A stretch of DNA of 64,000 nt, taken from the NCBI GenBank assembly GCA_018296165.2, contig JACKQL020000112.1, positions 84,075-148,074 of the forward strand, given 5' to 3'. Below, piece by piece: positions 1 through 10,936 of the stretch; within the stretch, counting starts at the first letter, position 1; each line of letters opens with the position of its first letter. Below the pieces are notes generated by a model. The model saw only the letters and a program-made list of their open reading frames with translations, was not told the origin of the DNA and searched no databases. This DNA comes from Termitomyces sp. T153. Its lineage: Eukaryota; Basidiomycota; Agaricomycetes; Agaricales; Lyophyllaceae. The translations under genes and the position numbers were made by a program.

Positions 1-59
1 AGGCTCAAGCAGCCATGAGATGAGGAGTACCCACCTGTTAATCCAGAGTTGGTGGACAA

Positions 60-1855
60 CCCAAAGACTATGCACTTGAATATCCAGCTCAAACCAACAA
101 TGAACCAGGATGGGAAGATTGGGAACCCTTAGCACTTGCAGAGTTTGCAGATCAAATTGACACTAGAGGTGGCTATCTACATGCAGTAGCCACTGAAGTA
201 TCAGATTTGAACAAGAACTTGATAGAGCAAGGTCTTAAGAGGTGGAACTTAGGAAGGCAGTTCTAAGTCAGCAGCAGACATCTAGAATCAATCCTGTTGC
301 AGTACTATCTCTCTCTCAGCCTCTATTGCCCACAGAAGGTACTGAGGAAGAAGAGAAAGCAGACTTACAGGCCTACTTAGAACATAGAAAGGGTGGTGAG
401 TGGGATGGCTTGCTACTAATTGTACAAAGCTGGCTACAAGACCCAAGCAAAGAACCTGAGGGTTTGCAGGGTTGGGACCCAGACAAGTTCAAGAGGTTTG
501 CAAGACAGTTCTTCTTTGATAAAAAGGGGAGACTGTACAAGTGCAATCATGAGGCAAGGCATAAGCTAGTAGTCAATATTGATAGGCAAATGTTCATGCT
601 TAGATCAACCCATGATGCCTTGGGGCATAGAGGGACTTATGCAACTAAAATGTTGATACAAGAACAATTTTGGTGGCCAGGAATTGATGGAGATGTGCAG
701 TGGTATGTTGGGACTTGTCACAACTGTCAGATACATCAGAAGACAGTTGTAAACAGAGCTCCCACAGTGACCTATACCCCCTCTATCTTCCAAACAATCC
801 ACATTGATACCATGCACATGACTCTGGCTTCAAATGGCTGTAAATATATTGTCCATGGTAGGTGTGCATTGTCTTCATGGATGGAAGGAAGACCTCTGCA
901 CAAGGAAAACCATAAAACAATTGGTCAATGGTTGTTTGAGGATGTGATTTGTTGCTGAGGTTGCATTTCAAAGATCATCACTGACAATGCTGGACAATTC
1001 AAGAAAGTCACAGCTTGGATAGAGAGTAAATATGGGATCAGAGGCATTGCCATCTCCCCATATAACTTTCAAGCTAATGGCAAAATTGAAAGACCACATT
1101 GGGATGTCAGGCAAGCTTTATTCAAAGCTTGTGAAGATTGCACTAAATGGTTTTGGTCCTTCTTCCATGTAATGTGGAGTGATTACATTACTATCCAGCA
1201 GAGATTTGGATGTTCACCATACTTAATGGTCACTGGGGCTCATCCAACTCTACCTTTGGACTTGGTAGAGGCTACCTGGTTCATAGAATTAACAGAAGGG
1301 CCATTATCTACAGAAGAGTTGATTGGTTATTGTGCTAGGGCTTTAGCTAAACACCACCAACATGTGGAGGAGATGAGAGAGAGAGTCAGGAAAAACAAAC
1401 TCCAATGGGCCTTGAAGTTTGCAGAAGAACATAAAGACTCTATCAAAGACTTCAATTTCAAACCCTTGGACTTGGTCTTGGTCAAAACTATGATTACAGA
1501 AAGTTCACACAGTGCTAAAATGCTTCCATGTTTCCATGGTCCAATGGTAGTAATTACTAAGACCAGGGGTGGTAATTATATTATAGCAGAACTGGATGGT
1601 TTGGTTTGGCAGACCAGGGTAGCTGCTTTTAGAGTAGTCCCTTACAAATCTCGGAGATGATTGGAGCTATTCCAAAGCCTAGAGCAATGGGTTGATATCA
1701 CTCCAGAAAAGTTGGAAGAGTTAAAGAAGGAACTACAAAAGCCTACAGGAAATACCATACAAGACTTGTTATTTGGTTCTATAAGGCTCCACAAGCCTCT
1801 AGACCACAACATGGAAAAACCAGAAATCAGCCCCAGAAAGTTGATGAAAAATTAA
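60..1855 (+). pseudogene. Gypsy-1 pol remnant: integrase
   Basis: A short open frame from 60 to 236 precedes the integrase frame and probably joined it before a frameshift near 236. From 242 one frame holds the whole integrase. An HHCC zinc finger (HDALGHRG ... CHNCQ) covers about 606-735. The catalytic core has Asp at 806-808 (HIDTMHM), Asp at 983-985 (ITDNAGQF) and Glu at 1088-1090 (KIERPH), the last two about 35 residues apart as expected for DDE integrases. A basic C-terminal region follows to 1855. The frame is broken only by in-frame TGA codons at 956-958 and 1658-1660, each explicable by one transition (CGA or TGG to TGA), so the catalytic triad survives while the protein does not. Its role was insertion of element cDNA in the nucleus. 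Confidence 0.85.
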
Positions 1856-2157
1856 GATTTTATTTAGCAGAAGTAAAAGAAAACTTATTTAAGTCACACA
1901 TTTTTGGGGTTAATGACATCAATTGCAAGGATACGAGGATTTTCAGGGCTAAGCTAAGAGTATGGCTATGCTACACAAGGCAGAAACAGAGATGGTGCTT
2001 ATACTGGGGTAGCCAACAATAGATCCATGGCATTTTCAGGGCTGTCTGCTGGAGAATTGGTAAGCTTGATGTCAGAATCATCAGCAGGGGCCTGGAAGGC
2101 TGAGTAAATAAGAAGAAGAGGAAATAATGGAGTAGTAAGGTGTACCTTGGGAGAAAC

Positions 2158-3261
2158 TCAGAGATCACTGAGAAGTGAACTGGTCTTCTCAATCTCAGAG
2201 GAGCCCAGGACTTTGTCCAGGTGCTTGAGCCATGTAGAGATATGGCAAAAAGTCTGGAGGCCAAGGTCAAGAGAATACAGTTGTTGCTGGGTGGCCAGGT
2301 CAATGGCTTCACAATGCTTTTGAAGTTTGATGAGTGGAGCTGTGTTGTCCTCATTGAGAAGGTGATTTTCAAAGGCCACATCAATCTGGCCCAGCAAAGC
2401 AAGCATGGCATCACTGCCAAGCTTGAAACTAGCTAAAAGCAGGAGTCAAGAGAAGTGGGGCAAGAAGCAGTCAGGAGGTCTCACTTAGGGAGGGGGTAAC
2501 CTTGACCTTCTTCAGTCTGGGTTTGCCCTTGGGTTCTGCCTGTAAACAGGGCAGGAGAAGCATTAATTGATTGAGGCAATGTATGAGGAATGCCACTTGA
2601 GAAGCTGACAAACTTATGTTAGCCTTCTATTTGGAGGAGTGAGTGGGGGTCAAACCAAGCATCTCCATGTTACAAGCCTCACACTGGCAGCACTGTCACT
2701 AAAATAAGTCAGAGATGAGAGAAAGGATAGAGTAAGAAGCAGGATGAACTTCCTGTGTCTCATGTCTGCACTGTTCCTTGTGCCACTTCTTGTCTATAAA
2801 GATGAGCACATCAGCAAATGAAAAGAAATGCTGGATGTCAGGGGCATCATCAGTGGAAAGGTGGTCAAGCAAAGGAAGAATCTGGGACAACATATCCATG
2901 AGCCCTTTCTGCTCTGACAGCCTGGGATAATTGGATTTGTCAGCAAAGTGCTAAGATGAGCATGAGGAAAGAAGATGATAGGGGAAGGCAGACTTACCAA
3001 ATGGGTCATACCAATGTACTGGGCATGGTCACCATCTGAGCCTGGAAAAGCCTTAGCAGTATTGCAAATGCCAATGATGGCAGAAGCAAACAAGGGCAGC
3101 TGGAGGATAGCTACAATAACCTGTTGACTGTCACATTTTATAGCATGTTTGAAGTTGGTGAAATGGTCAGTTGACATGGGAGAGGCAAGAGCAACCAGTG
3201 CAAAAGGTCTAGAGGCTTGGCAAGGGGCAGTAGGGATAACAATGCTGACTGGGGGAGCCAT
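2158..3261 (-). CDS. Antisense spliced unknown gene inside Gypsy-1
   Basis: This gene runs opposite to pol, between pol and the presumed 3' LTR. Exon 1 is 3261-2998 (88 codons from an ATG). A GTAAGT donor and a GCTGAC-like branch lead to exon 2 at 2908, in phase. Exon 2 reads to a TAG at 2699, but that TAG looks like the acceptor of a further 50-60 nt intron (GTTCATCC ... CTCTGACTTATTTTAG). A basic exon at 2539-2485 and an exon at 2432-2158 are joined in exact phase across a 52 nt GTGAGA ... TTTTAG intron. The last exon is helix-rich and Leu/Gln-rich and ends at a TGA that may be a mutated CGA, since coding-like sequence continues to about 1990. I do not recognise the protein. The joints between exon 2 and the downstream exons are inferred. 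It could be a captured host gene or an element accessory gene. Confidence 0.5.
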
Positions 3262-3287
3262 GGGGGGAGAGCCACAAGGGGGAAGGC

Positions 3288-3295
3288 TTTTTATA
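3288..3295 (-). promoter_or_regulatory. TATA box of the antisense gene in Gypsy-1
   Basis: TATAAAAA on the minus strand lies about 30 bp upstream of the ATG at 3261. Its position suggests that the antisense gene has its own promoter, separate from the LTR. Confidence 0.45.
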
Positions 3296-3657
3296 CCTGG
3301 CTAGGAAGAGGTTGGGTAGAAGGGATGGAGCTAGAAAAGTTTTTTTTCAGTGGAAAAAGAGAAAGAATTTTTTTTAGTATGAGGGCAAGGCTTAGCAAAG
3401 CTTACCTGAGTAACTGAGCTGACTGAGGGCAGTCAGTAGTTGGTGTAGAGGAGGTGATACAATGGTCTCAAAACTACAAAACCAGAGGGAACAAAAAAGT
3501 CCAAAAAAGAAGATATATTGTAATAGGCTGAAAACTGTAAGCCAATAAGCAAACATAAAAAATGGTAGATGTGGACTCACCTCAACAAGTATCACTCCCA
3601 ATACAAAACAATGAAAGACTTGACCAAAAAGCCAGTTTTATGGCCAGGAACAAACAA

Positions 3658-4245
3658 TGTCAGGAACCTCAGCATAATTACTGATGCCAAGATTGGGTGC
3701 TGGCCCAAGCTTGCCAGAGGAACACCTGGTCGAGTAAGGAAGTGTGAAAAATAACCACCTTACTGGCTCATGATAACCATGAGCCTTGCACCTTGCCATC
3801 CTCAAGGAAGAAGAGCTCACATGCTGGAAGGAGGAAACAAGTGGGAGAGGAAAAGAAGAGAAAAGGATGCACTATAGCTGCCAAGCCCAGCCCATGCAGA
3901 ACCCCAATGACCAGACCAACCATCAGCCAACTACATGACCAGACAACAATGAATAAAGCATGCCATTGCAAGGTCCATGCACAATAGGAGTGGTATAAAA
4001 GGGAAGAAAGGTCAAACAGTCAGACAAGCAAACCCTTGCCATGGCTTGGTGATCCCCAGGGAGTGGATCATTTAGGCCTATGAGCAAGATCAGATTTGGG
4101 ATATATTGTATAATAAACTATTTGTGCCCCTTTTCTTATTTGAGAACCATCTTAAATTAAGCAAAGAAAATCAATAAATCTATTACTTGCTCTACTTCTA
4201 CAGTGAGAACTAGTAGTTGAGAACCCCAAACTCTCACAAAGTCTA
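3658..4245 (+). repeat. Presumed 3' LTR of Gypsy-1
   Basis: The segment starts with TGTCAGGAACC and ends with ...CCCAAACTCTCACA, the TG...CA form of an LTR. Inside, TATAAAA at 3994-4000 is followed by AATAAA at 4112-4117, the U3-R-U5 order for a plus-strand element. No second copy lies in the window and I found no convincing polypurine tract in front of it, so both borders are uncertain. Confidence 0.4.
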
Positions 4246-4262
4246 AGTTCAACATGTCTGGC

Positions 4263-4870
4263 CTAAAGTTTGTAACTTAGTGTCACTGTCAAATTTAGAT
4301 TTTGCATCACTATTTTGCTTTGTAATAATTTTGAATGATATTCTGGACCATCAAGGAGAGTCTTCTCAGAGAAGAATGAATAGTAATGTCAAAGGCAAAG
4401 GGTCTATTGTGGGAGTAGATGTCATAAGATGGAATGAGGCTATCTGAATGGGTGACAAAAGCCTGACAAGATTGGAGGTAAAAATTCAGACAAGAGCACA
4501 AGGGGAACTTACAGTCTGTGCTGATGTTAGGTCAGAGCCAAGGCATGTGGCTTGAGGAGTAGTCTGTAAGGCCATTAATTATTCTGCCAAAAATAGAAGC
4601 CAATCTCACAGTTGAATCAATGGACTCAGTACTTACCTGGAATTAGTCAGACAGTGTAATGAACTTGAAAAGATTGCAAAGTTGTGCAACATCTGCATCA
4701 GATGCATCAGATGTTTATCAATGATCTGATTACACTTGACTCTTCATATGTCCAGGTCAGAAGCAGAATCTCTTACATGTTGATTCAGCCTTCACATTCA
4801 AATCTGAAAGTGAAAAGAGTATCAAATTGAAGGCATCTGAAAGACCATATGGTCTTCTTATGCAGACAGA
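4263..4870. other. Spacer between Gypsy-1 and Copia-1
   Basis: No recognisable protein. The minus strand has two good splice donors (GTAAGT near 4510 and 4634) and short open stretches, so it may be a decayed spliced gene. It ends in GACAG, the left target duplication of Copia-1. Confidence 0.3.
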
Positions 4871-4875
4871 GACAG

Positions 4876-5222
4876 TGTTAGAATCCAGGTGTATAACTGA
4901 GTGAGATCTATTTGATCAATGTAAGTTTGATACCTCAGTGCGGTAAAAGGGACTGTATTAGACTGTACCTATTTGATCAATGTAAGTTTGATACTATGGT
5001 ACAGTCAGTAATTCTGTGAGTATGGTTAGGTGTAAACTACTCACCCTCAGTCCAGTAGAAGTGACTGAGGGTGCTATCTAGGAGAGTCCAAATATATATG
5101 CACAGTATACAATGGTGCTTTGTCCTCAATGTGATAATAACAGTGCCTGGGCCCAATATATTGTGAAGAGCATGCCTGGCCTGACACAATGGGTGTGTGT
5201 GTGTGTCCATGACTATCCAACA
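4876..5222 (-). repeat. Copia-1 3' LTR
   Basis: On the plus strand it starts TGTTAGAATCC and ends TATCCAACA, an inverted TGTTRGA/TCCAACA pair. It matches 14033-14378 nearly base for base. It holds an internal duplication around TGATCAATGTAAGTTTGAT and a short (GT)n run near its end. As the element is on the minus strand, this is the downstream LTR. Confidence 0.93.
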
Positions 5223-5236
5223 CTCCTCCTCACCAC
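5223..5236 (-). other. Copia-1 polypurine tract
   Basis: The minus strand reads GTGGTGAGGAGGAG directly against the 3' LTR, the expected site of plus-strand DNA priming. Confidence 0.7.
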
Positions 5237-5377
5237 AGACAACCACAACCCAATCATAGACACTCCTCCTTGCATGTGGAATCATTATCACAGGCCAAGA
5301 CAAGGCCACAGGTATAGGGATGTGAGACCAGGGAGTGCCTTAGTAAATATATCAGCAGTGTTTTCTTTTGATGGAAC

Positions 5378-7005
5378 TCAGTGTAAGATTAATTTGTTTG
5401 TTTGGATGCATTCACAAAGGAAGTGATTCTTGATATCAATGTGTTTGACTTGTGCATGAAGAAGGAGGTCTTCAGACAGTGCTATTGCTGAATCATTGTC
5501 ACAGAGCATTTGAGTAGGCTGGCTTGTGAAGTTGTGTCTGATATCTTTCAGCAGTGTCCAGAGCCAGATGCACTCCTGAGCACACTCAAAAGCTGCCATG
5601 TATTCTACTTCACACAATGATGCCACAACCATTATCTGTTTTTGTACTGCCCATGAGATTGCTCCAGTACTTAGATTCCATATATACCCCCTGACACTCC
5701 ATCTGGTATTGGGGCAGCTGGCCCAGTTTGAGTCTGTGAACCCAGTGAAGTTGATATTGGTGTCCTTGCTCCTGAGGTGAAGCTGTAAGTCATGCATACC
5801 CTTTAAGTATTGTACTAGGCATATCGCAGCATTCCAATGTGATGTAGTGTAGGAGTCCAGATACTGGGTGAGCTGTTGTACACCAAAGGCAATATCTGGG
5901 CACATCAAAATTGCAAGATACAGTAAGCAACCAACCAGTTGTCAGTAAGGGGTGTGATCTAGAGTACATTGCTCTTCCTGGGATAGGTTCTTTCTGTTGA
6001 CTCTGCATAGCCTCAAGTTGGGATCTATTGGCAAGGAGACTGGTGTGGCATCTATTTGACCAAACTGTCATATGATTTTGTTGATGAGTGCTGTTTGAGA
6101 CAGCTTGACAATGCCACTAGCATGATCCCACTCCATGGCAATGCTGACAACAAAACAAGGCAAGCCCAGATCAGATATTGTCCAGACCTTATGCATTTGA
6201 TCTTTGAAGCATTTGTTCTTGTCTCTGCTACTTGCAATGGAGAGGAAATCATTGATGTGGAGTGCCACTATGACTGTGCCCTGGTCAGTAGATCTATGGT
6301 AAATGCAAGATTTGCATGCTAATTGCATAAATCCCCATGACTCCATGTTCTTGTTTACCATCTTGTTCCAGATTTGCCCTGCCTGCTTCATTCTATACAA
6401 TCCTCTCATCAGCATCCAAACCCAGTCCTCTTTTCCTTCCTCTTCAAAACCTTCCAGCTGCTTCATGTATTGAGTTTTGTCTTCTGGAAGTACACCATAT
6501 AAGAACACTGTCTTGACATCAATCTGGCTTGCATCCCAGCCCTTCACAGCTGCAAGGTGGAGTAGGATTCACCACAATTCCATATGCACTGTGGGTGAGG
6601 TTGTTTTGCTATAGTCACATCTGTGAACCTGTTTGTATCTTCTAAAGACAAGTCTAACCTTGAACCAGGTTGTGTTCCTGTATTTGTTGCGCTTGATCTT
6701 AAATACAGGATGGCCCATTCTGACCTTTTGCCCAGCTGGAACTGCAGATCAAGGGACAAGTTTATAGACTTCCATTTCATGGAGTGAGTTGAGTTTGTTG
6801 CAATATGCAGCCTCCCATCTTACTGTGTCCCCTGATCATTTGGTCTCAGCCCATGTTCTAGGTTTGTCATTCAAGTCTGGTGCAATGGGATCATTTCCAA
6901 GCTCTTCTGTGGCAGCTAGGAGGTATTCAATATCTTCTATCAATGCAATGTTGGCAAGGTCTGGCAGGTTCAGCACAGTGCATTTGTTTACTTCCAGTCC
7001 CTGGT
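5378..7005 (-). pseudogene. Copia-1 pol, C-terminal half: reverse transcriptase and RNase H
   Basis: Reading leftward from the Gypsy-2 insertion, the linker (about 7005-6780) leads into a Ty1/copia reverse transcriptase. It has QIDVKTVFLYGVLPE (about 6510) and, at the catalytic site, HINDFLSIAS where HVDD or YVDD is expected, so one metal-binding Asp is now Asn. RNase H follows at 5908-5378, with FTDSNWAS, SLCEVEYMAAFE and LCDNDSAIALS. Stops and frameshifts break the frame between 6780 and 5908. RNase H is the best-preserved domain and ends at a natural-looking stop just before the polypurine tract. Confidence 0.88.
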
Positions 7006-7010
7006 GGCCC

Positions 7011-7129
7011 TATAAGCTTGCTGTTGACAACTTACAACATTCACAGACACAAATCTCACATTTGCATCACAGCTGCAGCACACTCACATGATGGCCATCT
7101 CAAAAGGACTTGTTTCTCACCTTTGTTTG
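7011..7129 (+). repeat. Gypsy-2 5' LTR, apparently shortened
   Basis: It starts TATAAGCTTGC where the right copy has TGTAAGCTTGC (a TG-to-TA change). The two copies align without gaps for about 118 bp, then part after TTTGTTTGC. Three places read CA here and TG in the right LTR (near 7034, 7074 and 7084), implying an ancestral CG in each. Confidence 0.75.
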
Positions 7130-7417
7130 CTATCCTAGCAGGATTTGATCCTTGCCTCCTTTCAAGAGAACATGTCTTTTGCCAACTGGAACATATACAT
7201 TCAGAACCTTAATGCCTGACTCACAAACACTGCATCTGAACATGCCCTGACTAACCTTGTACTCAAAGCCCATTTTGAGTTGCACATGAAATGTGACCTA
7301 GGAAGATTGATGTGAGGAGGTTTAAGAGCACCATGAGTTTTGCAAACTGGATCATTGAAGTTACTGAGCTAGATGAAGAGTTGGCTGAGGATCAAGTGCA
7401 GACCCAGGCAATGATAG

Positions 7418-7987
7418 ATGCCAGCCAACACTGAGAGGGCTGCCAGATGCAAGCCACTGGTTAAAAGAATTTCTGAACCACCCTCCCACACTAACAGCAT
7501 CTCTCCTGGGACCTCTGGAACAACCACCCCTTGCCTCAAATTATTGAAGCTCACAGACAAGGCAAAGAGACTACTTGTTGAGCACCAAGGCTGCACATGC
7601 TGCCATACATTTTACTATAATCACCCTGGGACCCCAGATGCTTGTCCAATGAAAGCCTCAAGCTCATGGCCTGACCCAAAAACCACCAGGGCCTTGACAC
7701 TGGCCATGGCCTTAGCTGCCAAGCCAAAGGCCATTGTGGGACTTGCGTATATTGAACTCACCAGCAATGAAGAGGTCAGAGATGAAGACTCAGAGGATTC
7801 TTATACATATGCAATTACATCTCCTCCTCCTAACCACCCCTTGTCTGCACCTCACATGACGGTTATGCTGGAGGGGACAGGACAAGCCATCTCTTCCTTC
7901 CCCCTCTCTATCTGTGCAATCATTGATAACAGGTGTCTGTCAACAGTTATTAGCAATGAGCTCATCAAGAAACTTGGATTACAATGA
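7418..7987 (+). pseudogene. Gypsy-2 gag zinc knuckle and protease start
   Basis: The product has a Cys-rich knuckle (C-T-C-C-H ... H ... C) near 7590-7650 and ends in a retropepsin start, AIIDNRCLSTVISNELI, near 7917-7975. There the usual D-S/T-G reads D-N-R, which would inactivate a protease. Only traces of gag remain between the LTR and 7418. The frame stops at 7985. Confidence 0.7.
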
Positions 7988-8073
7988 TTTTGACTACAAA
8001 AAGTGAGGACAACCTCACATCACTTATAGAAAACCCTTTGACATGCAATGAATACATCTGACTGGAGGCAACA

Positions 8074-9201
8074 GTGGGTAATGGAGCATGGAAATCCAGA
8101 GTTTTCAGGGCAAAGGTTAATGTTGGTCTCCCTGTACCATTAATATTAGAAATTCCATTCCTGTCTGCCAAGAAACTAGTATTGGACATCAATGAGAACA
8201 TGGCCATGGACAAACATACTGGTTTTGACATTGTCAATGTCTCCTCATCTCCCTCCCCTTCTCCTCCCTTGCCAGCACCACAGACACATGCACAAGCTAA
8301 GACAACTGGTAGCACAACCTGCCATTGGTGTGCAACATCCCCTCATTGCAAAGACCACACTCCCCTGAGCCAGATAATGGCCTTAATAAGGAAACAAATT
8401 GAGACCCTCTCCCTCAAAGAAGAGCTTCAATGGAAGGACAACAAAGTGAAGCAATTATATGCTGACCACTTCCCTTCAGAGCTGCCAAAGATGCTGGATG
8501 AGGTCCCTGACCCCATTTATCACCAGATAGGACTAAAAGATCCCTCACAGGGTGTCAACTGTTGAGGATATGGGGCCCCAAAGAAGTTTTATGAGCCTTG
8601 GAAGAAACTCCTGGAGGAACATCTGGCTGCCAGATGGTTACATCCATCCTTGTCAGAGTTCACATCCCCAGCTTTCTGCATTCCTAAGAACCATGACAGT
8701 GTACCTGACTTTACAGTCCTCCCATGCTGGGTGAATGACTACTGCTTACTCAACCAAAACGCCATCCAAGACAACTTCCCTCTTCCATGTGTGGATGACA
8801 TACTCATGGATTGCAGCAAGGGGAAGATCTTTGGAAAAATAGATATGACAAACACCTTTTTCCAAACAAGAGTACATCCTGATGATGTACACCTGATGGC
8901 CATTTGCACACCTTGGGATCTATACAAATGGGTCATGATGCCCATGGGTGGATATAATGTGCCCACCACACACCAGCATTGAATGATGGATCCCTTACAT
9001 GAACTCATCAGTGTCATCTGCCATGTCTACCTTGACAACATCATAATTTGGTCCAAGACAATGGACAAACATGAGGAGAACCTATGGAAGGTCATAGACA
9101 CACTCTGGAAGGCAAACCTTTTCTGCAACCTCAAAAAGTTGGTACTGTTCACATCCAAACTCCATTTCTTGGGCCATATTGTATCAAAGGATGGCATGTG
9201 A
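8074..9201 (+). pseudogene. Gypsy-2 protease end and reverse transcriptase
   Basis: The protease tail includes LILEIPFLSAKKLVLDI. The reverse transcriptase fingers and palm are clear: FGKIDMTNTFFQTRV with the first Asp at about 8845, then VYLDNIIIWSKT near 9025-9060, where YxDD has become YLDN. The reading ends with FLGHIVSKDGM and WPTPTTAT near 9250. After that, where the thumb and RNase H should follow, the sequence jumps straight into integrase. In-frame stops lie at 8563-8565, 8980-8982 and 9199-9201. Confidence 0.85.
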
Positions 9202-9259
9202 GCAGATCCTTGGAAGGTCAATAAGATTGCAGAATGGCCCACCCCTACCACTGCCACTT

Positions 9260-10120
9260 CTGTACCTTGGCAAACACCTATTGGTTCCTAGCAGCACTCA
9301 CATATGTGAACTGCTACACAGTCTGGCTCACAACATGCTTGGACATTTTGGCTTTGACAAAAGCTATGCAGCCTTACAGGACTCTTACTACTAGCCCCAC
9401 ATGAGGCAAGACCTCAAGAAGGCATACATTCCATCTTGCATTCCCTGCCAATGCAATAAGGAGGATTGCACTACCAAGCCCACAGGCCCCATACATCCCT
9501 TGCCAGTCCCTGATGACAGATTCTCTATGGTTGGAATTGACTTCATTGGCCCCTTACTGGAGGAGGGTGGCAAAGATATGATAATGACAATGACAGACCT
9601 ACTAGGAGCCAAGATCAGACTTGCAGGTACACACTCAAAGAACTCAGTGGCCAACATTGCACTCATTCTCTTTAACAAATGGTACTGTGAGAACAGTCTA
9701 ATGACCCAGATTATTTTTGATAGGGACAAACTTTTTGAGGCTGAAGTTTGGAAAGAGTTACACAAACTGACTGTGGTCAAGCTGAAGATGTTGACCTCAT
9801 ACCACTCCTAGACCAATGGTGGCAGTGAATGGACAAACAAGACAATAGTCCAGGCCATCCAATACCTCATCAACTGGGACTAAAAGGGCTGGCTGGCTAC
9901 ACTTCCCCATGTTCAATTTGCCATCATGAACATGGTCAATTCCTCAACAGGGTTTTTGCCTTTTCAGCTAAAGACAGGACATTCACCACACATCATTCCC
10001 CCCTTAGTGCCACCACCTGCAAGAGCTTTGAAGGACAAAAAGAAAGCACATGACATTATCAACAAATTACAAAAGGATGTGCAAGAAGCTCAGGACAACC
10101 TCCTTGCTGTGAAGGTTTGA
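9260..10120 (+). pseudogene. Gypsy-2 integrase
   Basis: The HHCC finger (LHSLAHNMLGHFGFDKSY ... CIPCQCNK) starts only a few codons after the reverse transcriptase block, which fixes an internal deletion near 9255-9290 that removed RNase H. The core shows GIDFIGPLLEEGG (Asp near 9540), QIIFDRDKLFE (Asp near 9722) and a degraded TNGGSEWTNK segment near 9813 holding the catalytic Glu. In-frame stops at 9392-9394 and 9809-9811 break the protein. Confidence 0.85.
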
Positions 10121-10216
10121 TAAGCTTACCATGCTAACAAAGGGCGAGCTGAGAAGGAGATCTACAACATTGGAGACTTTGTGATGCTTGTGACTAAGCA
10201 TCACTAGCAGGACTAC

Positions 10217-10630
10217 ATGCACAAAGGTGAGGAATGTGTAGCCAAATTCATGCCTCAAAACAATGGACCATATGAAGCAGTAGCAGCCTTCCCAGAGCAC
10301 TCAGAATATACCTTACAATTACCAAGTGACAAGAAATGCACCTTCCCTGGATTCCATGCCAGCTTGTTGAAGCACCACATTGCTAACAATCCCACCTTGT
10401 TCCCTGACAGGGAATACACCTGTCCTGGTCCTGTAATAACAGAAGACAGGGCTACTGACCACCAAGTCATTGACAAAATAATTGATGAACACAGGCATGG
10501 CCATAGCTGTCAATACCTCGTGTGTTGGGTTGGGTTCCCTCCAGAGCATGACAAATGGTTGCCCTGTTCAGAGTTGGATGAATGCAAGGCTTTGGATATA
10601 TGGGAGGCCCAGAATGTGGGTGTGGGATGA
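10217..10630 (+). pseudogene. Gypsy-2 integrase C-terminus and chromodomain
   Basis: The tail ends in a well-kept chromodomain at about 10440-10620: VIDKIIDEHRHGHSCQYLV, then CWVGFPPEHDKWLPCSEL. The aromatic residues used to read methylated histone tails are recognisable (Y in QYLV and two W). Chromodomains of this clade (chromoviruses) direct integration to heterochromatin, which fits its insertion into another transposon. Confidence 0.88.
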
Positions 10631-10649
10631 CATGGCAGCAGGATTTTTT

Positions 10650-10925
10650 CAGGGGGGGGAGGGGTGTAAGCTTGCTATTAACAACTTATGACATTCACAG
10701 ACACAAATCTCACATTTGCATCACAGCTGTGGCACACTCATGTGATGGCCATCTCAAAAGGACTTGTTTTGCACCTCTGTTTGCCAGTAGTTAGAATAGC
10801 AAACAAAGGTGAGCCTTTAGATAAATATTACTTCTATCTTGTATTCTAACTACTGGCAAACAAAGATTTTTATCCTGTCTGTTAGGGTTGCAGTGAGGCT
10901 GTTTACCAACAGCCTTTCAGGCTCA
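10650..10925 (+). repeat. Gypsy-2 polypurine tract and 3' LTR with a hairpin
   Basis: AGGGGGGGGAGGGG (about 10651-10664) abuts TGTAAGCTTGC at 10665. The first 118 bp match the 5' LTR. From 10776 an inverted repeat with arms of about 22 nt (10776-10797 and 10842-10866) spans about 92 bp, and its loop holds GCAAACAAAGGTGAG, the reverse complement of a piece of the 5' LTR. The LTR probably ends at ...GGCTCA (10925), giving 261 bp. The end is inferred from the TG...CA rule and from the flanking CAGTCCCTGGT. Confidence 0.65.
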
Positions 10926-10936
10926 CAGTCCCTGGT

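Larger units (their letters stand above)
1..4250 (+). mobile_element. Gypsy-1: 3' part of a Ty3/gypsy LTR retrotransposon
   Basis: The window opens inside pol. A Ty3-type integrase runs to about 1855, followed by an antisense spliced gene (2158-3261) and a promoter- and poly(A)-bearing segment (about 3658-4245) that is probably the 3' LTR. The 5' LTR, gag, protease and reverse transcriptase lie outside the window, so the LTR cannot be confirmed by comparison. CpG is nearly absent throughout, as in the other elements here. The right border, near 4250, is approximate. Confidence 0.75.
7011..10925 (+). mobile_element. Gypsy-2: chromodomain Ty3/gypsy nested in Copia-1
   Basis: Protease, reverse transcriptase, integrase and chromodomain lie in gypsy order on the plus strand, flanked by related LTR sequence at 7011-7129 and from 10665. 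The element cuts the Copia-1 frame; CAGTCCCTGGT stands on both sides (6995-7005 and 10926-10936), and removing the insert restores a continuous copia reading across the site. The exact ends are unclear: the 11-nt flanking match is longer than a usual 5 bp duplication, and the left copy is separated by a few bases from the TATAAGC that aligns with the right LTR start. At about 3.9 kb the element is short because RNase H is deleted. Confidence 0.88.

Noticed and set aside
5190..5206. (GT)n run as an independent microsatellite
   Set aside because: The same run occurs at the same place in both Copia-1 LTRs, so it is part of the LTR.
7128..7160. T-arm-like GCAGGATTTGATCC after the Gypsy-2 5' LTR as primer-binding site
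   Set aside because: It could be the complement of a tRNA 3' region, but there is no TGG at the LTR border and the LTR end itself is uncertain.
10776..10866. MITE insertion
   Set aside because: The arms form a foldback, but there is no target duplication and the loop contains element-derived sequence.
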